Shown: positions 36,029-46,115, counted from the first letter of the stretch. The stretch: 64,000 nucleotides of DNA from Pseudomonas sp. ERMR1:02 (GCF_002277815.1 NZ_NKJI01000001.1:489501-553500), one strand, 5' to 3'. The notes: generated by a model from the sequence alone, not told the origin. A program made the numbers and translations.

Positions 36029-36747
36029 CTAGAAGTCGCCCCAAAGCTGTTGGGCTACCGCCAGCGCTACAACCGGCGCGGTCTCGGTGCGCAACACCCG
36101 CGGACCGAGGCGGGCAGCATGAAAATCGCTGGCCTTGGCCTGATCCACTTCAGCGTCCGACAGCCCACCCTCCGGGCCGATCAGGAACGCCAGGGTCGAA
36201 GGCTTGGCATGACTGACCAGCGGCTCGGCTACCGGATGCAATACCAGCTTCAATTCAGCTTCGGTCTGTTTCAACCAGTCGGCCAACAGCAACGGTGGAT
36301 GAATCACCGGCACCCTTGAACGCCCGCATTGTTCGCACGCGCTGATTGCCACCTGACGCCAGTGCAACAGGCGTTTATCGGCACGTTCATCCTTGAGCCG
36401 GACTTCACAGCGTTCGCTGAAAATCGGCGTGATTTCACTGACGCCCAACTCGGTGGCTTTCTGAATGGCCCAATCCATGCGCTCGCCACGGGACAGGCCT
36501 TGGCCGAGATGAATTTGCAACGGCGACTCGACCTGGCCAGCGAAGCTTTCATCGATTTGCACCACAACGCGTTTCTTGCCGACTTCGACTAGCGTGGCCC
36601 GAAACTCATGACCCGAGCCGTCGAACAGCTGCAAAGCATCGCCTTCGGCCATGCGCAGCACTCGACCGATGTAATGGGCCTGGGCTTCGGGCAGTTCGTG
36701 CTCGCCGATGCTCAGGGGGCGTCGATAAAGAAGCGGGACAGTCTCAT
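36029..36747 (-). CDS. rsmE: 16S rRNA m3U1498 methyltransferase RsmE, with a 1-base frameshift near the start
   Basis: Methylates U1498 of 16S rRNA using S-adenosylmethionine. The SPOUT-fold C-terminus is clear: AFLIGPEGGLSDAEVDQAK and RLGPRVLRTETAPVVAL. From the ATG at 36745-36747 the frame reads MRLSRFFIDAP and then meets a stop. Adding one C to the run complementary to GGGGG at 36715-36719 gives IDAPLSIGEHELPEAQAHYI and joins the rest into 239 residues (719 nt present, 720 expected). The frame after the break alone starts at MAEGDALQ and would lack part of the N-terminal RNA-binding domain. A sequence error is the likely cause. Confidence 0.9.
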
Positions 36748-36797
36748 GCTGGGTCTCTGAAAAAGGTGTAAATCATCTGAAGGTCGTGCCGACCTTA

Positions 36798-36859
36798 TCG
36801 CTAGCAAGCCAGCTCCTACAACGACCGCGATCCCCTGTAGGAGCTGGCTTGCCAGCGAA
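36798..36859. repeat. inverted REP pair
   Basis: Closely spaced inverted copies of ctgtaggagctggcttgcca, between rsmE and bioA. Confidence 0.85.
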
Positions 36860-36899
36860 AGCGACAGACCAGGCACCACAGAAATTCCGCTGAAATCAA

Positions 36900-38306
36900 T
36901 CAGCCCGGATCACGGAAACCCGGATGAAAGTCCTTCGGTACCGCCACGCTGACGCTGTCGCGGGTGGCGATGTCGATGCCTTCGCTGGCCACTTCGGCCA
37001 GAAAGTCTATCTGCTCCGCAGTGATCACATACGGCGGCAGGAAATACACCACGCTGCCCAATGGCCGTAGTAACGCACCGCGTTCCAAAGCGTGCTGGAA
37101 CACCTTCAGGCCACGGCGCTCTTGCCACGGATAAGCTTCCTTGGTGGCCTTGTCCTTGACCATTTCGATGGCCAGCACCATGCCGGTTTGACGCACTTCG
37201 CTGACGTTCGGGTGATCGGCCAGATGCGCGGTGGAGGAGGCCATGCGTTGCGCCAGGGCCTTGTTTTTCTCGATGACGTTGTCTTCTTCGAAAATATCCA
37301 GCGTCGCCAAGGCTGCCGCGCATGCCAGCGGGTTGCCGGTGTAGCTGTGCGAGTGCAGGAAGGCACGCAGGGTTGGGTAGTCGTCGTAGAAGGCGCTGTA
37401 GACCTCGTCGGTGGTCAGGCACGCGGCCAGAGGCAGGTATCCGCCGGTCAGCGCCTTGGAGAGACAGAGGAAGTCCGGACGGATACCGGCCTGTTCACAG
37501 GCGAACATGGTGCCGGTGCGGCCGAAGCCCACGGCGATTTCATCGTGGATCAGGTGCACGCCATAGCGGTCGCAGGCTTCGCGCAGCAGCTTGAGGTACA
37601 CCGGGTGGTACATGCGCATGCCGCCGGCGCCCTGAATCAGCGGCTCGACGATTACCGCCGCGACGGTGTCGTGGTGCTCGGCCAGGGTCTGTTCCATCGC
37701 GGCAAACATATTGCGCGAATGTTCTTCCCAGCTCATGCCCTCCGGACGCTGGTAGCAATCCGGACTCGGCACCTTGATGGTGTCGAGCAGCAGCGCTTTG
37801 TAGGTTTCGGTGAACAGCGGCACGTCGCCCACTGACATCGCCGCCATGGTTTCGCCGTGATAGCTGTTGGTCAGGGTGACGAAGCGTTTCTTGTTCGGCT
37901 GGCCGCGGTTGAGCCAGTAGTGAAAGCTCATTTTCAGCGCGACTTCGATGCAGGACGAGCCGTTATCGGCGTAGAAGCACCGGGTCAGGCCTTCCGGCGT
38001 CATCTTCACCAGACGCTCGGAGAGCTCGATCACAGGTTGATGGCTGAAGCCGGCGAGGATCACGTGCTCCAACTGATCGACCTGATCCTTTATGCGCTGG
38101 TTGATCCGCGGGTTGGCGTGGCCGAACACGTTGACCCACCAGGAACTGACGGCGTCGAGGTAGCGCTTGCCTTCGAAATCTTCCAGCCAGACACCTTCAC
38201 CGCGCTTGATCGGGATCAGCGGCAGTTGTTCGTGGTCTTTCATCTGGGTGCAGGGATGCCACAGCACAGCGAGATCGCGTTGCATCCACTGATTATTCAG
38301 GCCCAT
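36900..38306 (-). CDS. bioA: adenosylmethionine-8-amino-7-oxononanoate aminotransferase
   Basis: 468 residues. PLP enzyme of biotin synthesis that uses S-adenosylmethionine as amino donor to make 7,8-diaminopelargonate. WHPCTQMKDHE, SSWWVNVFGHANPRIN, GVHLIHDEIAVGFGRTG and the PLP lysine in LCLSKALTGGYLP are clear. The ATG at 38304-38306 is family-like. It stands alone here, away from bioBFHCD. Confidence 0.96.
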   Translation of the reverse strand: MGLNNQWMQRDLAVLWHPCTQMKDHEQLPLIPIKRGEGVWLEDFEGKRYLDAVSSWWVNVFGHANPRINQRIKDQVDQLEHVILAGFSHQPVIELSERLVKMTPEGLTRCFYADNGSSCIEVALKMSFHYWLNRGQPNKKRFVTLTNSYHGETMAAMSVGDVPLFTETYKALLLDTIKVPSPDCYQRPEGMSWEEHSRNMFAAMEQTLAEHHDTVAAVIVEPLIQGAGGMRMYHPVYLKLLREACDRYGVHLIHDEIAVGFGRTGTMFACEQAGIRPDFLCLSKALTGGYLPLAACLTTDEVYSAFYDDYPTLRAFLHSHSYTGNPLACAAALATLDIFEEDNVIEKNKALAQRMASSTAHLADHPNVSEVRQTGMVLAIEMVKDKATKEAYPWQERRGLKVFQHALERGALLRPLGSVVYFLPPYVITAEQIDFLAEVASEGIDIATRDSVSVAVPKDFHPGFRDPG

Positions 38307-38529
38307 TTTCACTCTCCTCGAGGCGATCCGTGACACGCGCGGACATACAATCGCGCAAGCCTATGCAATGCGTGCCGTTGGAACAACCCATTGTGTCGAT
38401 TGAGCTACTTTGTATAGACCGTTAGACGTTGCTGGCGGGCGTCTGAGGGCTGACGTATCCTTCGCGGTTCTTTGAGTCGTCTGACTCGCAAAACAGTTTT
38501 TTCCTACGTGTTTTTCCGGAGTTCGCTGA

Positions 38530-40287
38530 ATGTCTGTCGGTTGGCTACGCGCCTGTGCGCTGGTGATGTTGGGGCTGTTCAGCGTGTCTGCGCTGGCCAA
38601 GGATAAAACCGCGATCGTGATCGGTGGCGGGGTTGCGGGCCTCACCGCCGCTTATGAGCTGCAAAACAAAGGCTGGCAGGTCACGCTGCTGGAAGCCAAG
38701 CCGAGTCTGGGCGGTCGGTCCGGCATGGCCACCAGCGAGTGGATCGGCAACGACAAGACCCAACCGGTCCTCAACAAGTACGTATCGACTTTCAAGCTCA
38801 GCACCACGCCGGCGCCTGAGTTTGTACGGACCCCTGGCTATCTGATCAACGGCGAATACTTCAGCGCTGCGGATCTGGCGACCAAGCAGCCGGCCACCGC
38901 CGAAGCACTCAAACGCTACGAAAAAACCCTGGATGACCTGGCGCGTTCTATCGACGATCCGCAGAACCCGGCATCCAGCAACACACTGCATGCCCTGGAT
39001 CAGATCAATGTGTCCAACTGGCTCGATCGCCTGAACCTGCCGGCCACTGCCCGTGAGTTGGTGAATCAGCAGATTCGTACCCGTTATGACGAGCCTTCGC
39101 GCCTGTCGCTGCTGTATTTCGCACAACAGAGCCGCGTATACCTTGGCGTTTCCGACCGTGACCTGCGCGCTTCGCGTCTGGTCGGTGGCAGCCCGGTGCT
39201 GGCCCAGGCCTTCGTCAAGCAACTGAAAACCATCAAGACCAATTCCCCTGTCTCGACCATTACCCAAGATAAGGACGGTGTCACCGTCAAGGCCGGCAGC
39301 GCCGATTACAAGGCCGACTACGTGGTATTGGCCGTGCCGTTGCGCGCCCTGAACAAGATCCAGATGACCCCGGCGCTGGATGCTCAGCACCTGGCGGCGA
39401 TCAAGGGCACCAACTACGGCTGGCGTGACCAGATCATGCTGAAGTTCAAGACGCCAGTGTGGGAAAGCAAGGCGCGCATGTCCGGCGAGATCTACAGCAA
39501 CACTGGCCTGGGCATGTTGTGGATCGAGCCTGCCTTGAAGGGCGGCGCCAACGTGGTGATCAACCTGTCCGGCGATAACGCCCGCGTAATGCAGGCGTTC
39601 GGCGACAAACAGATGGTCGATCAGGTACTGATTCGCCTGCACGAGTTTTATCCACAGGCGCGCGGTTCGTTTACCGGCTATGAAATCCGTCGCTACAGCA
39701 CCGACCCTTCGATGGGCGGCGCTTACCTGGCCTTCGGCCCGGGGCAGATCAGCAAGTTTTGGCGCCTGTGGGAGCGTCCTGTTCAGCGTGTAGCCTTTGC
39801 CGGTGAACACACTGACACCTTGTATCCGGGCACCCTGGAAGGCGCGTTGCGTACTGGCCAGCGTGCGGCCAGCCAAGTCGAAGACCTGGCGGCCGGCAAG
39901 TCGTTTGAACCGACCAAGGCCGTTCCAGTGGTAGCCGCAGCGGCAGCCGGCGCCGTGGCAGCGAAGAAGGGCAACTTCTTTAGCAACCTGTTCGGTGGTT
40001 CGGATGATGAGAAGAAGGTGGAACCGGTCAAGGCGCCTGAGCCTGTTGTGCCGCCTGCACCAGCCCCGACTCCAGCTCCGGTAGTTGCGCCAGCACCAGT
40101 CGAGGCACCGAAGCCTGCTGTGCCGGTGAAGGCCGAGCCTGCCAAGAAGGCGCCGGCGAAAGCGCCGGTGAAGAAACCGGCAGCCAAGACCGAGGCGAAA
40201 AAAGCCACGGCCAAGGCACCGGCGAAAAAAGCTGAGCCGGTGAAGAAGCCAGCGACCACACCGACCACTGAGACCAAGGCTCAGTAA
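38530..40287 (+). CDS. exported flavin amine oxidase-family protein with Lys/Pro/Ala tail
   Basis: 585 residues. The signal peptide (MSVGWLRACALVMLGLFSVSALA) is followed by the FAD motif AIVIGGGVAGLTAAYELQNKG and a C-terminal FAD site AFAGEHTDTLYPGTLEGALRTGQ (about 416-440). So the catalytic domain, about 420 residues, resembles flavin-containing amine oxidases and should fold in the periplasm. After residue about 460 comes GNFFSNLFGGSDDEKK, then about 100 residues of Pro/Ala and Lys/Ala repeats (KKAPAKAPVKKPA, ending in KAQ) resembling histone H1-like tails. The tail may bind polyanions or the cell wall. Substrate unknown. A strong terminator follows. Confidence 0.85.
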   Translation: MSVGWLRACALVMLGLFSVSALAKDKTAIVIGGGVAGLTAAYELQNKGWQVTLLEAKPSLGGRSGMATSEWIGNDKTQPVLNKYVSTFKLSTTPAPEFVRTPGYLINGEYFSAADLATKQPATAEALKRYEKTLDDLARSIDDPQNPASSNTLHALDQINVSNWLDRLNLPATARELVNQQIRTRYDEPSRLSLLYFAQQSRVYLGVSDRDLRASRLVGGSPVLAQAFVKQLKTIKTNSPVSTITQDKDGVTVKAGSADYKADYVVLAVPLRALNKIQMTPALDAQHLAAIKGTNYGWRDQIMLKFKTPVWESKARMSGEIYSNTGLGMLWIEPALKGGANVVINLSGDNARVMQAFGDKQMVDQVLIRLHEFYPQARGSFTGYEIRRYSTDPSMGGAYLAFGPGQISKFWRLWERPVQRVAFAGEHTDTLYPGTLEGALRTGQRAASQVEDLAAGKSFEPTKAVPVVAAAAAGAVAAKKGNFFSNLFGGSDDEKKVEPVKAPEPVVPPAPAPTPAPVVAPAPVEAPKPAVPVKAEPAKKAPAKAPVKKPAAKTEAKKATAKAPAKKAEPVKKPATTPTTETKAQ

Positions 40288-40297
40288 AGGTCAGGCG

Positions 40298-40333
40298 TAA
40301 AAAAGCGCGGCCCGAGGGTCGCGCTTTTTTTTG
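40298..40333 (+). terminator. rho-independent terminator after the amine oxidase gene
   Basis: A-run, stem agcgcg..cgcgct with inner ccc/ggg pairing, then eight T. The flanking A and T runs would let it act in both directions. Confidence 0.85.
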
Positions 40334-40501
40334 CTCGTGAGACATGCCCGCTTTGCCTGTGCAATGTCCGGAATTGCACACCTCACAATCCGGTCCTACA
40401 GGTTTTAGCGATACATCAGATACTTCCCACAAAATAATCAGAAACAAATGATAGGTAACGCCCGAATTGAAAATATATGCTCTTCAAAAACTGGAGGACA
40501 T

Positions 40502-40663
40502 ATGAAAGCACTAGTAACGATATTGATATTTATAATACTTGCTGGCTGTGCAAATGGCCGTTTCTTTCCTGGAGGACTTGGTTCGGAACTGGCGCATAAA
40601 TGCCATATTGATCCGTACCATCCTGATTGCCTAAACCCGCCTCCAGTCTTCAAAAGCTACTAA
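40502..40663 (+). CDS. small predicted lipoprotein
   Basis: 53 residues with ATG at 40502 and a strong GGAGG five bases before. Type II signal peptide: MKALVTILIFIILAGC, lipobox LAGC with the modified Cys at residue 16. The mature part is about 38 residues, ending HPDCLNPPPVFKSY, with two further Cys (HKCHIDPYHPDC). AT-rich compared with its surroundings. I do not recognise a family. Convergent with the lectin gene 21 bp away. Confidence 0.65.
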   Translation: MKALVTILIFIILAGCANGRFFPGGLGSELAHKCHIDPYHPDCLNPPPVFKSY

Positions 40664-40684
40664 TTGCTAAGTCATTAATAATAA

Positions 40685-41197
40685 TTAGAGCGGACCTAGT
40701 GAAAATTTCCATTCATAAATTTCTTTACCATCCGGTAGCACTTTGGTGAATCTTTCCGTTGGTTTTGGGATACGACCAGGAGCAAATCCAAAGCGGGCCC
40801 AGCGCAGATCTCCCGTGCGTTGATCGTAAATGACCAGATTTCCATCATCTTGAATAACCATACAAGTGTTGTACCAAAGCGATTTATCAATGCTATGGGT
40901 GCTTTCGGCAATCCACATACGCCTTCTGGCAGGATCGTATAGCATCCCGTTATTGGCGATCACAAACCGCAGAGGCTCATTCATTTTTTTCTGATATAGG
41001 GTCCTGCTATAAGGTTGGTTGTCATCTGCAACCCAAATTACAACTTCACCATCTTTAATAACCAAGTTTCCGTCAGCCTGTAATAGTAAGCTGAACCGCC
41101 TGTTATCGGACAAAAGAAACTGTCCGGGCGACATCGTTTGATTTGGAGGCAGCACCGAAGTGCCACTTGCTTGGAATGGGGTAAACGTAACAGCCAT
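40685..41197 (-). CDS. B-type (monocot mannose-binding) lectin-domain protein
   Basis: 170 residues, no signal peptide. The sugar-binding motif QxDxNxVxY is intact once (QDDGNLVIY, residues 116-124) and degenerate once (QADGNLVIK, 40-48); VIANNGMLYD (79-88) looks like a third, more degenerate repeat. So one B-lectin beta-prism covers most of the protein, with an about 35-residue C-terminal extension. Lectin-like bacteriocins of Pseudomonas (LlpA class) have tandem domains of about 270 residues in total, so this is shorter. AT-rich base composition and an accessory position suggest horizontal acquisition. Role unknown: adhesion, glycan binding or antagonism. Confidence 0.75.
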   Translation of the reverse strand: MAVTFTPFQASGTSVLPPNQTMSPGQFLLSDNRRFSLLLQADGNLVIKDGEVVIWVADDNQPYSRTLYQKKMNEPLRFVIANNGMLYDPARRRMWIAESTHSIDKSLWYNTCMVIQDDGNLVIYDQRTGDLRWARFGFAPGRIPKPTERFTKVLPDGKEIYEWKFSLGPL

Positions 41198-41682
41198 GTT
41201 TTCACCTTGATCAATGAATTGTTGAGCGCTCAGTTAATCAAGTTCAAACACGGAAATGGCGATACATATTTATGGCTTGTCTTAAATACATTTATCGCTG
41301 GGGCATGATGCCGGTCAGTTATGGAAGTAACCCTGTAGGAGCCGGCTTGCCGGCGAAGGCATCCTGATTGTCGATGCAAGACTCGAGGCCGCCTTCGCTG
41401 GCAAGCCAGCTCCTACAGAGATCGGACGTTTGCTGATCCAGGCTCAAGGGCCACGCTTTTCATGCATGAAGAAAAACCAGTGGCCGCCAATCGAATAAAT
41501 TTTGTGCCAAGGTGTTCTTGGGTTGGGCTACATTCTTTTTCACTCATTGGCCTTTTAATCTCGCCTTAACTCAGCCATTTCAGACTCTTGATCGTATTTC
41601 TCGATATTTCAAAGCGAAATTTTCGGCTTTAATTCGATAGATAACTCGATAGTCTTGGGCCAGCACTTACAGGATCTAGGCA
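41198..41682. other. intergenic region between lectin and cytochrome b561 genes
   Basis: 485 bp with no supported gene. It contains one REP pair (41333-41417). The part from 41500 to 41680 is AT-rich and should carry the cytochrome b561 promoter. Confidence 0.6.
41333..41417. repeat. inverted REP pair
   Basis: ctgtaggagccggcttgccg and its inverted, slightly diverged copy (gctggcaagccagctcctac). Confidence 0.88.
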
Positions 41683-42234
41683 ATGCAGCTACGTAACTCT
41701 ACTTCCCGCTACGGCGGGGTCAGCATCTTTCTGCACTGGGCTGTGGCGCTGACGGTTTTCGGTTTGTTTGCCCTGGGCCTGTGGATGGTCGATCTCGGCT
41801 ACTACGATCCCTGGCGCAAGGCAGGACCGGATATCCACAAGAGCATCGGTCTGATTCTGCTGGCGGTCATGGTGTTGCGCGTGTTGTGGCGCTTCATCAG
41901 TCCACCTCCACCGACGCTGACAAGCTACAGCCGCATGACGCGCCTGGGCGCCAAGTTCGGCCATGGCTTTCTGTATCTCTGTTTGTTCGCTGTGATGATT
42001 GCCGGTTACCTGATTTCCACCGCAGAGGGTGTCGGGATCCCGGTGTTTGATTGGTTTGAAGTGCCTGCACTGGTTTCCGGACTGCCGGACCAGGCAGATA
42101 ACGCCGGTGCGATTCACCTCTACCTGGCGTGGGCGCTGGTAATTTTTTCCGGACTCCACGCGTTGGCAGCATTGAAGCACCACTTTATCGATCGCGATGT
42201 GACCCTCAAACGAATGCTGGGTCGCAAAGCCTGA
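41683..42234 (+). CDS. cytochrome b561 family membrane protein
   Basis: 183 residues with four membrane segments and the haem-ligand histidines in [60 protein letters not shown] and [23 protein letters not shown]. The usual neighbour, a YceI protein, follows 32 nt later. The pair resembles E. coli yceJ-yceI. Electron transfer at the inner membrane is likely; partner unknown. Confidence 0.92.
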   Translation: MQLRNSTSRYGGVSIFLHWAVALTVFGLFALGLWMVDLGYYDPWRKAGPDIHKSIGLILLAVMVLRVLWRFISPPPPTLTSYSRMTRLGAKFGHGFLYLCLFAVMIAGYLISTAEGVGIPVFDWFEVPALVSGLPDQADNAGAIHLYLAWALVIFSGLHALAALKHHFIDRDVTLKRMLGRKA

Positions 42235-42266
42235 AGCTCAACCTCGACTCCCAAGGAAAACAAAGC

Positions 42267-42863
42267 ATGTTGAAAAAGACTCTCGCCGCTCTGGCAATCG
42301 GTTCCGCGCTGCTGTCCGCCGGTAACGTAATGGCCGCTGACTATGTCGTCGACAAACAAGGCCAGCACGCCTTCGTCAACTTCAAGATCAGCCACCTGGG
42401 TTACAGCTACATCTACGGTACTTTCAAGGACGTCGACGGCACGTTCAGCTTCGACGCTACCAAGCCTGAAGACAGCAAGATCACCTTCAATGTGAACACC
42501 GCCAGTATCTTTACTAACAATGCCGAGCGCGACAAGCACATCTCCAGCAAAGACTTCCTGGAAGTGGACAAATTCGCCAAGGCCACGTTTGTTTCCACCA
42601 GCGTCAAGTCCACCGGCAAAAACGCCGAAGGCAAAGACACTGCCGACGTGACCGGCGACCTGACTATCCATGGTGTGACCAAGCCGGTCGTGGTCAAGGC
42701 CATTTTCGTGGGTGAAGGTAAGGATCCATGGGGCGGCTACCGTGCCGGCTTCGAAGGCACTACCAGCATCAAGCGTTCTGACTTCGGCAAGATGATGGAC
42801 CTGGGTCCACAGTCCGACGAAGTAAAACTGATCATCTCGTTTGAAGGTGTGAAAGCGAAATAA
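42267..42863 (+). CDS. YceI family periplasmic protein
   Basis: 198 residues from the ATG at 42267. Signal peptide [24 protein letters not shown], then a lipocalin-like YceI domain: [44 protein letters not shown] and [15 protein letters not shown]. YceI proteins bind long isoprenoid lipids in known structures. Co-transcribed with cytochrome b561 and followed by a strong terminator. Confidence 0.94.
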   Translation: MLKKTLAALAIGSALLSAGNVMAADYVVDKQGQHAFVNFKISHLGYSYIYGTFKDVDGTFSFDATKPEDSKITFNVNTASIFTNNAERDKHISSKDFLEVDKFAKATFVSTSVKSTGKNAEGKDTADVTGDLTIHGVTKPVVVKAIFVGEGKDPWGGYRAGFEGTTSIKRSDFGKMMDLGPQSDEVKLIISFEGVKAK

Positions 42864-42877
42864 TTTTCGCGCATGAC

Positions 42878-42917
42878 AAAAAACGCCCGCTGCTCTCACG
42901 AGCGCGGGCGTTTTTTT
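42878..42917 (+). terminator. rho-independent terminator after yceI
   Basis: Stem cgcccgc-t-gctc / gagc-gcgggcg flanked by six A and seven T. Confidence 0.92.
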
Positions 42918-42936
42918 ATTGCCGTGCACAAAACCC

Positions 42937-43038
42937 TGTAGGAGCGAGCCTGCTCGCGAAAAACCCGAGAGCACCACTGGGTGTCAGGTTTCCAGCGTTA
43001 TCGTTGACTACCATCGCGAGCGAGCTCGCTCCTACAGG
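42937..43038. repeat. inverted REP pair (mixed subtypes)
   Basis: ctgtaggagcgagcctgctc at one end and cgcgagcgagctcgctccta at the other; the two arms belong to slightly different REP subtypes. Confidence 0.85.
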
Positions 43039-43052
43039 GAAATGTTGGTGCA

Positions 43053-43091
43053 TAAAAAATGCCCCGGATCTTTCGATGCGGGGCATTTTTC
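43053..43091 (-). terminator. rho-independent terminator after the helicase gene
   Basis: aaaaatgccccg / cggggcattttt with a 12-nt loop. The U-tract on the minus strand serves the helicase gene ending at 43106. Confidence 0.9.
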
Positions 43092-43105
43092 ATTTCAGCG
43101 ATAAA

Positions 43106-44982
43106 TCAGCGGTTGCGAGTCAGCAACGCTGGTTTTTCGCCGCGAGGTCGGCTTGGTAGTTGATCAAGCTGTTCAGGTGTCGGGAAGCGATCAGCCTTCG
43201 ACTCCTTGTGCATGATCTTCGGTGCCGGACCACGCGGGTTCTGCACGGCCGGTTCCGAAAGCGGCTTGTCGTCACGAGCCGGACGGCGGTTGCGCGAATC
43301 TTCGCGACGAGCCTGACCGTCACGTGGCGCACCATTGCGTGGACCATTGCGTTTGGCTGGCGGCGTACCGGTAGTGGCGCCATCGCTGTTGCGCGGACCG
43401 TTTTGGCGACCCTGTGGCTTGCCGCCACGTGGCGCGCCCGAACCGGCTGCCGTGCCTTGTGCCGGAGCACCCGGACGGCGGCCACGGCCTTGGGCCGGTT
43501 TCTGTTGTGGCACGTAGTCGACGCGGTTACCGAAGTTATCAACATCGTCGTCCAGGAACTCGTCCGGAGCGCGATCGGCAGCGGCGCGCGGCGGCTGGCT
43601 TGGCTGACGCTGCTCACGGGCCGGGGTGCCTTCGCGTGGCTTTTGCTGGCGAGCCGGGCGCTCACCGCGTTCGCCGGCAGGTTTTTCCTTGCCCTTTTCC
43701 TGGCCCTTGTCTTTGCCCTTGTCTTTACGACCGCCACCGCTGCCATTCGGACCGTCACCGCGAGGGCCACGTGGATTACGCGGGGTACGCATGTCCGGAC
43801 GTTCGCGGGTTTCCGGTTTTTCGGCTTCCACGGCGCTGGCATCGAAGCCCATCAGGTCGCCATCGGCGATTTTCTGCCTGGTCATGCGTTCGATGCTTTT
43901 CAGCAGTTTTTCTTCGTCCGGCGCCACCAGCGAAATCGCCTCGCCCGAACGACCGGCACGGCCGGTACGGCCGATGCGGTGCACATAATCTTCATCAACG
44001 TTAGGCAGTTCGAAGTTGACCACGTGTGGCAACTGATCGATGTCCAGGCCGCGAGCGGCGATGTCGGTGGCGACCAGGATGCGCACAGCGCCGGCCTTGA
44101 AGTCAGCCAGGGCTTTGGTGCGGGCGTTCTGGCTCTTGTTGCCGTGGATCGCGACGGCGCTCAGGCCGTGCTTGTCCAGGTACTCGGCCAGGCGGTTGGC
44201 GCCGTGCTTGGTGCGGGTGAACACCAGCGCCTGTTCCCAGGCGCCTGCGGTGATCAGGTGCGCCAGCAACGAACGCTTGTGGCTGGCGTGCAGGCGGAAC
44301 ACACGCTGTTCGATGCGCTCGACCGTGGTGTTCGGCGGCGTGACTTCGATGCGTTCCGGGTTGTGCAGCAGCTTGCCGGCGAGATCGGTGATGTCCTTGG
44401 AGAACGTCGCCGAGAACAGCAGGTTCTGCCGTTTGGCCGGCAGACGGGCCAGGACTTTCTTCACGTCATGGACGAAGCCCATGTCGAGCATGCGGTCGGC
44501 TTCGTCCAGCACGAGGATTTCCACGTGGGACAGGTCGACGCTGCCTTGGCCGGCGAGATCGAGCAGGCGGCCTGGGCAGGCCACCAGCACGTCTACGCCA
44601 CGGGACATGGCCTGTACCTGCGGGTTCATGCCGACACCGCCGAAGATGCAGGCGCTGACGAATTTCAGGTCACGGGCATAGACCTTGAAGCTTTCATGCA
44701 CCTGGGCCGCGAGTTCGCGAGTGGGGTCAGGACCAGTACGCGCGGTTGACGCGGGCCGTGACGCTGGGATTTGTCCGGATGACCGTTGGGGAACAACCGC
44801 TCCAGGATCGGAAGGGCGAAACCGCCGGTTTTACCAGTACCTGTCTGTGCCGCGACCATCAGGTCGCGACCTTGCAACACGGCGGGAATGGCCCGCTGTT
44901 GCACCGGAGTAGGCTCGGTATAGCCCGCTGCCTCGATGGCGCGGACTAAAGCCTCGGAGAGACCGAGGGAAGCAAAGGACAT
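43106..44982 (-). CDS. rhlE: DEAD-box RNA helicase (RhlE type), with a 1-base frameshift
   Basis: ATP-dependent RNA helicase. From the ATG at 44980-44982: [20 protein letters not shown] (Q motif region), [14 protein letters not shown], then a frame break after VLTP. In the second frame follow [32 protein letters not shown] and [11 protein letters not shown], then a long basic, Gly/Arg/Pro-rich tail (last about 240 residues). One extra C in the run complementary to GGGG at 44723-44726 restores [16 protein letters not shown] and a 625-residue protein (1877 nt present, 1878 expected). The long tail suggests RNA binding. Assignment to rhlE rather than another DEAD-box gene rests on overall similarity. 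Confidence 0.85.
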
Positions 44983-45204
44983 GAGTAATCCTGTTTTAGT
45001 TAGGGCTTGGCCCAATGGGAGTCTTGCCTGGCGCGAATGGCGTTTAAGAGGACGCTATCCCGTCCGGTCCTGCTGGGTTTCGAAGGCTCGTCTGGGGCGC
45101 TCGCGCGGGCTGAAAAGCTGCGCTGTAGCGGGGTCGAGATGCCTTGAACGATTCCGAGCGTCCGGGCGTGAGCCTGGCGGGAAGGCCGGAGTATAACAGA
45201 GCAA

Positions 45205-46029
45205 TCACTGTGCGCCGCTTTCCTGCTGCTCAACGGTTTTTGCACGGGTGGCGGTGGCATTTACGGCACTCGCTGCGCTCGCGGGATTTGCCGGGGCGGC
45301 GCCGTAGCGGGCGCTCAGCTCCGCGTAGGCGGGTTCGCGCTTGAAGCGTTTGAGCTCGGCACCGAAGCGCTGCACCAGCAAATCCATGCCGGCATTGCGA
45401 CGCACCGCCAGAAACTGGCTCTGCTGGCTGATGACGGCCGGGTTTTCGGTAATCTTGTCGCGGATTTTTAACTCGTCGAGCAAATGCTGGCCTACCCGTC
45501 GGTCGGTAATCAACAGGTCGATCCGTCCGCGAACCAGTTTGCCGAAGTTGGCTTCATGGCTCGGTGCCGGTTCGCGGGTGAACAGCGTCGAGTCTCTGAA
45601 ATCCTGGCTGTACAGGTAGCCCGGCGAGGTGCCGATGGTCAGGCCGCGCAGTTCGTCGAGGGTGCGAAAGGGGTGCGGTCGCTCGTTGGCGTAAAACATC
45701 ACGAACTGGACTTCCGAGAGCGGTTCGCTGGGGTAGAGGAGGGTCGCGTCGCGCTCATCGCTGTGAAAAATGTCCAGCACGCCATCGGCCTGCCCCGTTT
45801 CGAGCATCGACAGGCAACGTTTCCACGGCAGGAACTGCCATTCCACTTCGATGCCCAGGCGCTTGAAGACAATTGCGGTGGTTTCGTAGTCCAGCCCAAG
45901 GGATCTACCGTCCTCCTCATAGACGTAAGGAGCCCACGGTTCCGTGACAATACGCAGTTTCTCGCCCCGAGCGGTGAAGCTCAGGCAAGTAAAAAGCACA
46001 ACGGTCAGCAACTTGAAAATGACAGGCAT
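45205..46029 (-). CDS. periplasmic transporter substrate-binding-like protein (family 3)
   Basis: 274 residues with signal peptide MPVIFKLLTVVLFTCLSFTARG. Domain: LRIVTEPWAPYVYEEDGRS, WQFLPWKRCLSMLETGQADG, then ELRGLTIGTSPGYLYS. Such stand-alone binding proteins in Pseudomonas often lack a cognate ABC transporter and may act as sensors or scavengers. The C-terminal 30 residues are low-complexity Ala/Thr. Ligand unknown. Confidence 0.85.
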   Translation of the reverse strand: MPVIFKLLTVVLFTCLSFTARGEKLRIVTEPWAPYVYEEDGRSLGLDYETTAIVFKRLGIEVEWQFLPWKRCLSMLETGQADGVLDIFHSDERDATLLYPSEPLSEVQFVMFYANERPHPFRTLDELRGLTIGTSPGYLYSQDFRDSTLFTREPAPSHEANFGKLVRGRIDLLITDRRVGQHLLDELKIRDKITENPAVISQQSQFLAVRRNAGMDLLVQRFGAELKRFKREPAYAELSARYGAAPANPASAASAVNATATRAKTVEQQESGAQ

Positions 46030-46115
46030 CGCCTGAGATTAGTACGCTGGGCGCCTAATGAGAAGCTCTGGCTTGCATGTTTAGCCCTGACTTGAGCAGA
46101 TTGGGCGCGACGTCT

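Noticed and set aside
40685..41197. Calling the lectin a confirmed LlpA-type bacteriocin
   Set aside because: It is about 100 residues shorter than that class and has only one intact sugar-binding motif.
43160..44749. 529-codon plus-strand frame opposite the helicase gene
   Set aside because: Antisense shadow. The minus strand carries clear DEAD-box motifs.
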